The translations under genes and the position numbers were made by a program. The notes below the pieces were generated by a model that did no database searches, was not told the origin of the DNA, and worked only from the letters and a program-made list of their open reading frames with translations. Shown piece by piece: positions 34,522 to 42,322 of a stretch of DNA of 51,805 nt. The DNA comes from Kiritimatiellia bacterium (lineage in GTDB: Bacteria; Verrucomicrobiota; Kiritimatiellia; JAAZAB01), in assembly GCA_028718125.1 (NCBI GenBank), contig JAQUMN010000006.1:1-51805 (forward strand), written 5' to 3'. The first letter of the stretch is position 1; the number at the start of each line of letters is the position of its first letter.

Positions 34522-34827
34522 ATGCAAAACCTGAATGAACTGAAGGCAACGATCCAAGGCATTCGGCGAACCATCGAAACGCAATCGTATCGGGCCGCCG
34601 CAACGATTACGGCGCCGTCCACCTTGTTCACAAAAAGCAGGAAAGTTACCTATGTCACCACGTTATATGAAAGCGGCGGTTATGCCGCGGCAAAAGCAAA
34701 ATATGACGTTCTGGACGCGATGGCGTCCGTTACGGATCTATCCCTCGATCTTATCGATCAGGTCGAATTGATCTACAACGTCACGGCAACGGAAAAAACC
34801 GAAGGCGCCTGGTCGGATTGGAGTTGA
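34522..34827 (+). CDS. Small phage structural protein (101 aa)
   Basis: A 101-residue soluble protein with a helical N-terminus (LNELKATIQGIRRTIETQSY) and a C-terminus rich in D, L and V. It starts 2 nt after the preceding stop; the ribosome site (GGGGTAA) is weak, consistent with coupling. The connector/neck position suggests a head-completion protein, but no family is recognised. Confidence 0.45.
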   Translation: MQNLNELKATIQGIRRTIETQSYRAAATITAPSTLFTKSRKVTYVTTLYESGGYAAAKAKYDVLDAMASVTDLSLDLIDQVELIYNVTATEKTEGAWSDWS

Positions 34828-34828
34828 T

Positions 34829-35134
34829 ATGCCTTTTCCACTCTCCGCAAATTACAAATGGGGCTACACGAAGGAGTCGCGCAAACAGCACTTCGGCACG
34901 GCGCCGCGCGAACATGAAGACCTCGAAACGATTGCCAGGATTCTGAACAATCTTTCGGTCCAACTTGTTTCTAATCCGGACGACGCCGGCCTGGAAAGAA
35001 ATGGGGATAACTGGATTCTTAAGGTCCCCGGTGAAGCTTCGGAAGAGGAAGATGATATTGCATTGCGCGAAATTTCCGTTTGCGTAGATGGTCAGATTAA
35101 AACAATGAAAGTTATGGGGAGCGTGCCGTACTGA
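34829..35134 (+). CDS. Small hypothetical protein (101 aa)
   Basis: A 101-residue acidic protein starting 1 nt after the previous stop and overlapping the next start as TGATG (35132-35136). A Glu/Asp-rich patch (EASEEEDD) lies in the last third. It is unrecognised, with no domain or membrane segment, and forms part of the tightly coupled neck/tail gene run. Confidence 0.45.
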   Translation: MPFPLSANYKWGYTKESRKQHFGTAPREHEDLETIARILNNLSVQLVSNPDDAGLERNGDNWILKVPGEASEEEDDIALREISVCVDGQIKTMKVMGSVPY

Positions 35135-35571
35135 TGATTTTATTGGGTCCACCGCCGTTGCCTGAAGGTACTTCTTTTCCGGTTCTGTTTCATTTCGGCC
35201 CGGACGATGGTCACACGTGCGATCGCGCTCAATTCGATTGGTATCTGAACGGCATATTCGTTTCGTTCCTTGATTTCAATAATGCCTCGGATGTATTGAA
35301 CAAGATCCAGGGCCCATACACGATTGACCCGTCCAAATACAATTCCAATCGGTGCGCTTCACTGGTGTTTTCTTTCGTTGCGAAAGCGGCATGTGTATTG
35401 GATGGCACATGCGAACCCCACGAAGGCGCAAAAATCGATGTCACGGCCTGGAATAGATCCATCGTCACGCATTATATCAAAACGTCGGAGCCAACCGAAT
35501 TTACGATCTGCGAATTGATGACAGGATCGGGACGGGTAGGGGAAGACGAGGGGGAACCGCCGCTGCCATGA
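35134..35571 (+). CDS. Hypothetical phage structural-module protein (145 aa)
   Basis: A 145-residue beta-rich protein with a few aromatic strands (FPVLFHFGPDDGHTCDRAQFDWYLNG). Cysteines are scattered (about five). It starts within the preceding stop and its own stop overlaps the next ATG as ATGA. No family is recognised; position suggests a neck or tail component. Confidence 0.45.
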   Translation: MILLGPPPLPEGTSFPVLFHFGPDDGHTCDRAQFDWYLNGIFVSFLDFNNASDVLNKIQGPYTIDPSKYNSNRCASLVFSFVAKAACVLDGTCEPHEGAKIDVTAWNRSIVTHYIKTSEPTEFTICELMTGSGRVGEDEGEPPLP

Positions 35572-35885
35572 TTAAATTGAAACTCACAGCGCTGGAAGAG
35601 GCGGCAAGGTCCCGGCCCGCCGGGTATCTTCAGGAAGTTTTGGCCGCCGGACGAGTCGAAGCGGGCTTTTTATGGCTTTCTGATGATCTCTATGCGTCGC
35701 TCTGTGTCCGCTTCGGCGGTGATTGCAAACGGCCGGCTTCCATGCTTGCCAGGGCGCGGTTCACCGTCTGTAAGGCCTGCTCGCATTCAAGGGAGCAGGC
35801 TTTCGGCTGTGAGTTTCACCGGGGCTGCTGCTTTGGTCAATGGCGGTCAAATGTGGCCAATAAATGCCCGAAAGGAAAATGGTAA
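35568..35885 (+). CDS. Cys-rich small protein, possible zinc-binding domain (105 aa)
   Basis: A 105-residue protein whose C-terminal ~40 residues hold VCKACSH, GCEFHRGCC and CPKGKW. At least six cysteines and two histidines in this spacing suggest a small zinc-binding fold. The N-terminal half is helical. It overlaps both neighbours (ATGA at the start, TAATG at the end). The function is unrecognised, and a metal-binding domain is unusual within a virion gene run. Confidence 0.5.
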   Translation: MIKLKLTALEEAARSRPAGYLQEVLAAGRVEAGFLWLSDDLYASLCVRFGGDCKRPASMLARARFTVCKACSHSREQAFGCEFHRGCCFGQWRSNVANKCPKGKW

Positions 35886-36508
35886 TGTCCGACAAGTTTA
35901 GTCCAGTCGACTTATTACTCGATGCCAACACGCGCTCCCGCTGCGTGGATGTCGGCGACACCCTGCAGGTCCCGGACGAATATCATCAAATCGACCTGCA
36001 CTATGGCTCACAATATCTGTTCATGGCAAAGGTTTGTAAAGGCAAGCCCTCAATGCCTTACGTATTCACGGAGAACACGGCTTTCTACTGGGGTGCTGAT
36101 AGCGTCTATAATCATACGCCTTATCCGATCTCGAGCGTGAACGATCAGTTTCATATCGCCGGCGACTTTGCTTTCGATCCGGCCAAGGGCCTGATCTGTT
36201 GGCGGGCCAATCTTGCGACATCTGAATTGCTGGCTCTGCTCAATGAAACGACCAATCCGTCCTTGCTCTTTCATCATTATCTGTGGGCGCTCCCGCCGGA
36301 TATTGATTCGGTTTTGATTGCCACATGGGACACGTTGATCTGGTTGCCTGCCGTTAATGCCGCCATCGCCGCGCCGGCCGCTACCCAATATGAACGTCGG
36401 AAAGACGGCCGTACTCAGGTTCTTTTCTCCGATGGAAAATGGCGCACCCGCTATGGAGTCCTGGTTGATGGTAACCCGGCCGAAACCTGGGGCGATCCAG
36501 AAGATTAA
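35885..36508 (+). CDS. Phage structural-module protein, possible tail/fibre component (207 aa)
   Basis: A 207-residue protein, aromatic-rich and probably beta-structured (YHQIDLHYGSQYLFMAKVCKG, YVFTENTAFYWGADS). It starts on the last base of the preceding stop, with AAAGGAAAA upstream. It has no signal peptide and no recognised family. Its position just before the collagen-like fibre gene suggests a tail or fibre-attachment role, which is inference. Confidence 0.45.
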   Translation: MSDKFSPVDLLLDANTRSRCVDVGDTLQVPDEYHQIDLHYGSQYLFMAKVCKGKPSMPYVFTENTAFYWGADSVYNHTPYPISSVNDQFHIAGDFAFDPAKGLICWRANLATSELLALLNETTNPSLLFHHYLWALPPDIDSVLIATWDTLIWLPAVNAAIAAPAATQYERRKDGRTQVLFSDGKWRTRYGVLVDGNPAETWGDPED

Positions 36509-36532
36509 CAGGAGGCCGGAAGGACAACACCT

Positions 36533-38314
36533 ATGAAAAAATCAATCCTGTTTCTGATTCTTGTCTTCTGCCTGCTGGCGCGCGCGCCGGCGACAGCAGG
36601 AACCTATAACATGCTCGTTAATTTGTCCTCTGTTAATAATGATTACATGACAACGGAGGATTATGTTATCGCAAATACAGACATCAAATTAAACGGCCGC
36701 TTTTGTCTCTTGCCTCACGACACTAACTGGTATTCAAACGGCAAGCTCTTTTCAGGTTCGCCGGGGAACGTTGAAGCTGGCTACCAGGTCTTCTATTTCA
36801 ACCACCTTCCGGGATTTTATCAACCGCCTCCTTTTGTGACGAATGTCACCGCCGATTGCACAAACTCGACGTTATTTTACCCGTATTCCAACTCAATGAC
36901 GCTTGCCATTACCGGCGCGAACGTGGCTATGCCCTGGCAGATGTCCGCCTATCCAACTGAATTCACAAACGCGACCACCTTCTGCGTGAGCGGATCGAAT
37001 ACAACCACGCTGACCGCGATCCCGACTGGCGCGTATTCCGTTATCTTCCCGCTTCGCCTGAAGGGCTACTACCAGCCGGCCGCTACCAATATTCTGGTGT
37101 CGCCCGAGCGTCTGACATATAGTACCAACTGGTATTTGTCTTACTCAAACAGCCTTGCCGTCACAGTGTCCGGCATCACAAGCGGATCTAACGCTGTCTG
37201 GACCCTGGCAGGCCCGGCCGAGTTCACCAATGCCGTCAGTTTCGGCACGTCCTTTACCAACTCATTCACCGTGACCGGCATCCCGACCGGGCTTTACACG
37301 GTCACGTTCCCGGCCGTCGTCGGCTATACCGCGCCGGCTGTGGCCTCGACAAACATCACGGCCGCAAGTCCCCTGGCAAATTGTCTGACCGGGTTATATG
37401 CGAGCGTCATCTGGGGCACAAACACGAGCACAAATACGTCGGCCACGAATTTCCCAGCCTACACCAACGCCATCACGCTCATGGTCTACACCAATGGGCT
37501 ATTTCAGACACCCAGCAGGGAAAAAATCATCGCGGCGAATGGGCTTTTGACAAATGCCGTGGCCGGCCCGCAAGGCCCGGCAGGCCCGGCGGGAGCCCAA
37601 GGTATCCCGGGATCGAACGGCGTTGATGGTGCAATCGGGCCACAAGGACCGCAGGGGCCTCCCGGAAGTAACGGTCTGGACGGCGCCACAGGCCCGCAAG
37701 GTCCACAGGGCGTCCAAGGACCTGCAGGAACGAATGGAGCCGTCGGCCCCCAAGGTCCGGCAGGGAGCAATGGTTTGGATGGATCCACGGGGCCTCAGGG
37801 CTCGGCAGGATCAAACGGCATGGACGGCGCAACCGGTCCCCAGGGGCCAGCGGGAACGAATTCGGTGGATGGCAGTTACCCCGTCATTTGCATAGAACTC
37901 GGCGGCGCCTGGACAGACTTTGAACTCAAGGCCAGCACCAATAACTTCACTAATCTGGTCTACTACTATAAAAGTTCCGCCACCAACGCCACTGCCGACG
38001 ATGCCGATCCATACGTGTATTTCAGCGACGACTATCTTGCTGATGTCCGTCAATGGAAACGACAGGATCCAATCCATAGCAACATTTATAGCCAGCTTTC
38101 AAACACCAATTCAGTCTGCAACTACGTCTATATTTTCCCGTCCACAAACACCATTGTCCCGGCGTCCCAATGGATGCAGGCGACGAACGATCATTTGGTC
38201 TGGTCGTGGGTCAGGTTTGATGGACTTGATTTCGAGAAGAATGCGGATGGTTCAAAACAACGGTGGAATCTGGTGCGCCCCGAACGCTGGGAAATGCGCC
38301 GGACGACACCATAA
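36533..38314 (+). CDS. Collagen-like tail/surface fibre protein with signal peptide
   Basis: A 593-residue fibre protein. An export signal (KKSILFLILVFCLLARAPATAG) precedes ~320 residues rich in N, T, S and Y with two or three Ig-like beta repeats (AITGANVAMPWQMSAYPTEFTNATTF and TVSGITSGSNAVWTLAGPAEFTNAVSF, each ending PTG-x-Y-x-V-x-FP). Residues 345-443 are 33 consecutive Gly-X-Y triplets of the GPQGPAGSNGLDG type. A ~150-residue beta-rich head follows. Collagen-like repeats are common in phage tail fibres. A signal peptide is not, so it could instead be a host surface protein. Confidence 0.65.
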   Translation: MKKSILFLILVFCLLARAPATAGTYNMLVNLSSVNNDYMTTEDYVIANTDIKLNGRFCLLPHDTNWYSNGKLFSGSPGNVEAGYQVFYFNHLPGFYQPPPFVTNVTADCTNSTLFYPYSNSMTLAITGANVAMPWQMSAYPTEFTNATTFCVSGSNTTTLTAIPTGAYSVIFPLRLKGYYQPAATNILVSPERLTYSTNWYLSYSNSLAVTVSGITSGSNAVWTLAGPAEFTNAVSFGTSFTNSFTVTGIPTGLYTVTFPAVVGYTAPAVASTNITAASPLANCLTGLYASVIWGTNTSTNTSATNFPAYTNAITLMVYTNGLFQTPSREKIIAANGLLTNAVAGPQGPAGPAGAQGIPGSNGVDGAIGPQGPQGPPGSNGLDGATGPQGPQGVQGPAGTNGAVGPQGPAGSNGLDGSTGPQGSAGSNGMDGATGPQGPAGTNSVDGSYPVICIELGGAWTDFELKASTNNFTNLVYYYKSSATNATADDADPYVYFSDDYLADVRQWKRQDPIHSNIYSQLSNTNSVCNYVYIFPSTNTIVPASQWMQATNDHLVWSWVRFDGLDFEKNADGSKQRWNLVRPERWEMRRTTP

Positions 38315-38378
38315 CAAACGCCTCGGCGTAGTCTCGCCACTGGCGGACGAAGCCCGGGCAAAGTAGGAGGGTGGTAAA

Positions 38379-39194
38379 ATGAAGGGTTCTAAACTTATCG
38401 GGATCGTGGTCGGCATCATGTTGGTGGCCGCAATGTCGTTTGCGGACGTAACGAATGATTATCGCGCCGCTATGAGAATGTTCACTAATAAACAGTATGT
38501 GGCGGCACACGTCGCTTTTGCAAATGTAATCAAGGATTATCCTGCAGCCCCAGTTGTTGTGCTCGCCAACGCTCAAATGTGCGTTGGTAGTGCGCTTAAA
38601 ATGCAGAAGGGCAAAGACGTGGAAGCACAGGCGGCATTCAAACAGGCGATCAAGGATTATCCTGCCGCTCCCATTGATTTGCTCGTTAAGATTGCTGGCC
38701 TTGTAGCTCATCAGTTCACGATGCAGGGCAAGTACGCCGAGGCACAGGCGGCGTATGAACAAATCGTTAAAGACTATCCCACGGCATCCGTTACGTATAA
38801 GGCGATGATTCAACGAAGCCTCGGTACTGTCCTGTTTCAGCAAAAAAAATACGCGGAAGCACAGGGTGTTTTTGACAAGGCGGTCAAGACCTACCCGACG
38901 GCTCCGGCCCCGTTGCTATCTGCCATCCAGTCCGAGAACTACAAGGCATTGAAAGCAATGGGCAATAACAGTGCGGCAAACACAGTCCTCGCAAACCTGA
39001 TCGTGTTTGATGCGAGTAAACTGAATATTAGCGGCGATATGTTGCTCAAGAACTTCAACCTGTTGGTTCCGTCACAGATGACTGCCGAGAGTTATACGGC
39101 GGCGTTGCAGGACATTCTTAAAGTAACACCGGCTACGGAAGCTAACGCAACGTTCCTCAGCAGAGTCAAGAGCGAATATGAGAAGATGAAATAA
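38379..39194 (+). CDS. Secreted TPR-repeat protein
   Basis: A 271-residue protein with a signal peptide (LIGIVVGIMLVAAMSFA). Residues about 25-190 contain four TPR-like units with a repeated A-x-x-x-Y/F-x-x-x-I/A-K-D-Y-P-T/A-A pattern (VAFANVIKDYPAA, AAFKQAIKDYPAA, AAYEQIVKDYPTA, GVFDKAVKTYPTA). TPRs mediate protein-protein contact; a periplasmic or envelope role is likely. It has a strong AGGAGGGTGG ribosome site and lies in the fibre/lysis part of the phage module, where such a protein is unexpected. Confidence 0.65.
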   Translation: MKGSKLIGIVVGIMLVAAMSFADVTNDYRAAMRMFTNKQYVAAHVAFANVIKDYPAAPVVVLANAQMCVGSALKMQKGKDVEAQAAFKQAIKDYPAAPIDLLVKIAGLVAHQFTMQGKYAEAQAAYEQIVKDYPTASVTYKAMIQRSLGTVLFQQKKYAEAQGVFDKAVKTYPTAPAPLLSAIQSENYKALKAMGNNSAANTVLANLIVFDASKLNISGDMLLKNFNLLVPSQMTAESYTAALQDILKVTPATEANATFLSRVKSEYEKMK

Positions 39195-39202
39195 GGAGCA
39201 CA

Positions 39203-40000
39203 ATGATACGGCTAATTATCATGGCCGGTCTTGTCTTTGGTTTTGCCGCCTTGCCTGTGATGGGCAAGGTGGTTTCCGCCACAGGCGGATCCGCCATAGG
39301 CGGAAAGCCGGATAAACCCGGCAAAATATCCGATTCAACCCAAAGCAAGATTGACAAGATCAAGGCACAGGCCAAGTCAAACGATTGGAATGGAATCAAG
39401 CAGGTATATGCCGACATCAATTGGCAGGATGGCGATGCTGTAATGTCGTTAAAGGCTCTTGCGAAGGAAGTGCCAAAGAATAAAAACACCAAAGAATTAC
39501 GTCGGGAAATCAAAACAAAGTATGCGCTACTGCGTGAGGATGCCGTCGACATCCCCGAACTGGCCGACGTGGATGCATACCCGGTGCAAATCGTTTATGT
39601 CCCTACGATCACCCTGGCGCCGCTGGTAGTGGATGTGCAGGAAATCCCCGCCATGCGCTTTTATCCAATATCCGTTATCGGACTACTGATACCCGGTCTG
39701 TCTGTGCCATTCGTGGACGTGGCCAGTTCGTTTGTTCCATTCATCAAGATTAACGACGCCCAATACGAACAAGCCATGGCCGCCTGGTCGCGCCGCTGGC
39801 GTATCGCCATCGATGCCGTAGGGTCGGATGGCGTCAGGATCATCCCGCACCCCTATACCGCCCTTGGGATGCAGCGCGCTGCGCTTATGCAGATGATTGA
39901 GGCACAGGGTTGGACGCCAGGGGCGGAAAAAGCGTGGGCGCAGTATTATCAGGATTTGTCAACGGCTTTGAACAGGCGCATAAGACTGAAAAAGATATAG
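39203..40000 (+). CDS. Exported hypothetical protein (265 aa)
   Basis: A 265-residue protein with a signal peptide (LIIMAGLVFGFAALPVMG). After it comes a Gly/Ser/Lys/Pro stretch created by two GGCGGA palindromes (39275-39304). A helical segment with lysines (DSTQSKIDKIKAQAK) and a C-terminal half with a hydrophobic stretch (PISVIGLLIPGLSVPFVDV) follow. I do not recognise the family. An AAGGAG ribosome site lies 6 nt before the ATG, 8 nt after the TPR gene, so the two are cotranscribed. Confidence 0.5.
   Translation: MIRLIIMAGLVFGFAALPVMGKVVSATGGSAIGGKPDKPGKISDSTQSKIDKIKAQAKSNDWNGIKQVYADINWQDGDAVMSLKALAKEVPKNKNTKELRREIKTKYALLREDAVDIPELADVDAYPVQIVYVPTITLAPLVVDVQEIPAMRFYPISVIGLLIPGLSVPFVDVASSFVPFIKINDAQYEQAMAAWSRRWRIAIDAVGSDGVRIIPHPYTALGMQRAALMQMIEAQGWTPGAEKAWAQYYQDLSTALNRRIRLKKI
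39275..39304. repeat. Two tandem TCCGCC-N3-GGCGGA palindromes inside a coding sequence
   Basis: TCCGCC-ACA-GGCGGA (39275-39289) is followed directly by TCCGCC-ATA-GGCGGA (39290-39304). Each is a perfect 6-bp hairpin. They keep the reading frame and encode the Ser/Ala/Gly stretch just after the signal peptide. Such palindromes are usually dispersed repeats; here they sit within a gene. Confidence 0.65.
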
Positions 40001-40022
40001 AGATAGAAAGGCATGGGGCGAC

Positions 40023-40280
40023 ATGGCAAATGGCGAGAGCATTTCATCCAGCATGGTTCTGGCTCAGGCCGCCCGCGTGCGTGAACTTGTCGAGACCGGC
40101 AATTACTCGCAATGCCCGGTGGTAGGCGAACAGGATGTCCAATTATTTCTGGTGGACGGCATGACTGCGATCTTGAAGCAGTCCTGTCAGAACAGTTTCC
40201 GGGCTGTGCTTTCAGGCGGAACGACCGGCGCGGTGATTGTTGGGATTATCGAGGCGTTAAAGCTGTTCGGTGGCAAATGA
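40023..40280 (+). CDS. Small phage protein with C-terminal hydrophobic segment (85 aa)
   Basis: An 85-residue protein. A helical soluble N-terminus (SMVLAQAARVRELVETGNYS) is followed by one hydrophobic stretch (SGGTTGAVIVGIIEALKLF) near the C-terminus. It is a candidate holin-like or membrane-anchored lysis accessory protein. Its stop overlaps the next ATG (TGATG type at 40278-40282). Confidence 0.45.
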   Translation: MANGESISSSMVLAQAARVRELVETGNYSQCPVVGEQDVQLFLVDGMTAILKQSCQNSFRAVLSGGTTGAVIVGIIEALKLFGGK

Positions 40281-40720
40281 TGGATCCTGAAATCAAACTA
40301 AAAGCCTATGAGGACGATCATGCCCACCTGATCAGCGAACTTCTGGGCAAAGTTAAGCCGCGTAAGATCGTGCGCGAAGTCATCGAGGCCGCCTACGCCG
40401 CCGGCTACGAACGGCAATCGGACGGCATCACGCTCATGCCGGAGTTGGCCTTCGCCTCGCTAAAAATGAAACACCCGGCCGGGGTAGGGCATGACTGGCT
40501 CTACTACATGGGCATCGAGAATCCGTTTCTGCCCGCTACCCAGCGCAACGATGTCGCAGCCCGCCGCTGGGCCGACGATTGGTTCTGTTCCGCCCTTATC
40601 GACTTCGGCCACCCCATTCGCGCCCGTATCTGGTGGCTGGGTCTACGGCTTGGCGCCTGGTATGGCTGGCGCTGCCATCGGCTCAAGAATCACCCAGGAA
40701 CAGACAAACGCCAAAAGTAG
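40280..40720 (+). CDS. DUF1353-like phage protein (146 aa)
   Basis: A 146-residue protein with GVGHDWLYYMG, then AARRWADDWFCSALIDFG, then RARIWWLGLRLGAWYGW. This His-Asp, D-x-x-F-x-x-A-L and aromatic C-terminal pattern resembles the DUF1353 family, common in phage lysis or tail regions. The function of that family is not established. The start overlaps the preceding stop. It has no signal peptide. Confidence 0.55.
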   Translation: MDPEIKLKAYEDDHAHLISELLGKVKPRKIVREVIEAAYAAGYERQSDGITLMPELAFASLKMKHPAGVGHDWLYYMGIENPFLPATQRNDVAARRWADDWFCSALIDFGHPIRARIWWLGLRLGAWYGWRCHRLKNHPGTDKRQK

Positions 40721-40730
40721 GGGCGCTGAT

Positions 40731-40919
40731 ATGACCAATGCAATCATTGAGGCTGTTAAGGTTGGTTTGGAGGCTACTGGCGGCTTGCCCTGGCAGATCC
40801 AGCTTGGCATGGCGGCCGGCGGCGTTGTGATCGGCATTATCGGCGGCATCATCGGCTGGTTTGGCGGCAAAATTAAAAGTGGCGGGGAAGCCAGGAAAGC
40901 CAACACAAAGCCATCGTAA
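40731..40919 (+). CDS. Small holin-like membrane protein (62 aa)
   Basis: A 62-residue protein whose central ~28 residues (GMAAGGVVIGIIGGIIGWFGG) form one strongly hydrophobic glycine-rich helix with a basic C-terminal tail. A small, single-span protein at the end of a phage module fits a holin or pinholin. No lysozyme or amidase is recognised in the window. Confidence 0.5.
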   Translation: MTNAIIEAVKVGLEATGGLPWQIQLGMAAGGVVIGIIGGIIGWFGGKIKSGGEARKANTKPS

Positions 40920-40993
40920 TAAAGCGTGTAATCCTCTATCTTTTTTACACACGATCACCAAGTCCCATGCACCACCAGTAGACTATGGGTTTT

Positions 40994-41015
40994 AACTGTG
41001 CCCAAACTGTGCCCA
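40994..41015. repeat. 11-bp tandem direct repeat near the phage/tRNA junction
   Basis: AACTGTGCCCA occurs twice in immediate succession (40994-41004 and 41005-41015). It lies between the last phage gene and the 3' end of the tRNA, an A+T-rich, gene-free stretch (40920-41149). It could be part of an integrase or excisionase binding site, but no second att copy is seen in the window. Confidence 0.4.
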
Positions 41016-41149
41016 ATGTAACCCGTTTTTAGGCACAATCACGCAAACTCATAAATACGAAAATAAGCGAAAAACTTGAAAAAAGCAATATGCGTTTAAT
41101 ATATATAAACAAAGGTCTAAACGCAGGTTTGAAGTAATGAAAATGAGGG

Positions 41150-41223
41150 TGGGCCCGGTAGGACTTGAACCTACGACCAAAGGATTATGAGTCCTCCGCT
41201 CTGACCAACTGAGCTACGGGCCC
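41150..41223 (-). tRNA. tRNA with CAT anticodon (Met or Ile2)
   Basis: The reverse strand folds as a complete 74-nt cloverleaf. The acceptor pairs GGGCCCG with CGGGCCC, the D stem is GCTC/GAGC, and the anticodon stem-loop is GAGGA-CTCATAA-TCCTT. The variable loop is TGGTC, the T stem GTAGG/CCTAC with loop TTCAAGT, and the discriminator is A. The anticodon is CAT. Elongator Met and Ile2 (modified CAT) cannot be separated by eye, but the variable loop is like Ile2. The 3' CCA is not encoded. Its 3' end points at the phage module, as for phages integrated into tRNA 3' ends. Confidence 0.9.
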
Positions 41224-41476
41224 GGAAAAGCGCTTCCGATTTGTTATCCGATGGCGGATCATACGCGGTTAGGTCCAGGATATCAAGCCGGCGGTCGGCT
41301 CATCTCCGATTTCAGCGATCCATTGGGTTGATGTAGGATTTCAGTTGGCATTTCGGATTTCGCCCTGTTACATTTTAGGCCAATGCAATCGTGCGAGTGG
41401 CGCCGCCGAAGGCGGGTGAACTTTGCGCCAGTGGGGCGGTCCAAGGGGGTTCTGTCTTTCATACTATCGGGATCCT

Positions 41477-42322
41477 ATGTTTACCGAAGTGTCGAAAAAA
41501 TCGATCTGGGTGGCGGTTGCATGCATGGCGGCGCTGCCGCTCCTGGCCAGCGAGCCGGCAGCACCGGGCGGAACGCCGGCCCTCGCGGATGCTTGGCGTA
41601 TTATTTCTTCTAAGCGCTTTGTCGACTTGACGCATTCGTTTGAACCGGGGATTCCCCATTGGGCGGGATTCCCGGACGAAAAGCGGGAATCCGTCTACTG
41701 GTACGAGGCGGCCCCGAGCATTTCGGGAACCGGGTTCTTTGCCCAGGTGTATACTCATATCGGGCAATGGGGGACGCACGTCGATCCGCCGGCCCATTTT
41801 CACAAGGGCCTGCGGACCGTGGATCGCATTGAGGTGCAGGATATGATCCTGCCCCTGGTTGTGCTCGACATCCATGCGCGGGTCGCTACCAACGCCGACA
41901 CCGTCGTCAGGCCGGTTGACGTCCAGGCCTGGGAGGCGGCCCATGGCCGGATCCCGGCGCGGGCATTTGTCGCCCTGCGGACCGACTGGTCCAAGTGCTG
42001 GCCGGACGCGAAGGCCATGGCAAACAAGGATGCTCAAGGTACAGCGCATTATCCCGGCTGGAGCGCCGAGGTCCTGAAATTCCTATACGAAGAACGGGGC
42101 ATTACCGCCTCCGGCCATGAGACCACCGATACCGACCCCGGCCTGGCCACGACGAAAGACGACTATGCCCTCGAATCCTATGTGTTGAAACACGGCTGGC
42201 AGATCGAACTGCTGGCGAACCTGGACCAGGTTCCTCCGGCCGGCGCACTGGCCGTGGTAACCTTTCCCAAACCCAAGGGCGGATCGGGCTTCCCGGCGCG
42301 CGTGTTCGCGATTCTGCCATGA
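41477..42322 (+). CDS. Secreted cyclase-family (kynurenine-formamidase-like) hydrolase
   Basis: A 281-residue protein with an N-terminal signal peptide (IWVAVACMAALPLLASE). FVDLTHSFEPGIPHW opens the cyclase/formamidase fold, and GQWGTHVDPPAHF carries the metal motif H-x-D-x-x-x-H (H101, D103, H107). GITASGHETTDTD gives the later G-x-E/H segment. The family hydrolyses cyclic or formyl amides, including kynurenine formamidase; the substrate here is unknown, and export suggests a non-kynurenine role. I chose ATG 41477; in-frame upstream starts would precede the signal peptide. The 41224-41476 gap holds no gene. Confidence 0.8.
   Translation: MFTEVSKKSIWVAVACMAALPLLASEPAAPGGTPALADAWRIISSKRFVDLTHSFEPGIPHWAGFPDEKRESVYWYEAAPSISGTGFFAQVYTHIGQWGTHVDPPAHFHKGLRTVDRIEVQDMILPLVVLDIHARVATNADTVVRPVDVQAWEAAHGRIPARAFVALRTDWSKCWPDAKAMANKDAQGTAHYPGWSAEVLKFLYEERGITASGHETTDTDPGLATTKDDYALESYVLKHGWQIELLANLDQVPPAGALAVVTFPKPKGGSGFPARVFAILP

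Noticed and set aside
40920..41149. Integrase C-terminus on the minus strand (reading WAQFGHS before a stop)
   Set aside because: Only about 18 codons are open, and the reading comes from the 11-bp tandem repeat; no integrase motif follows.
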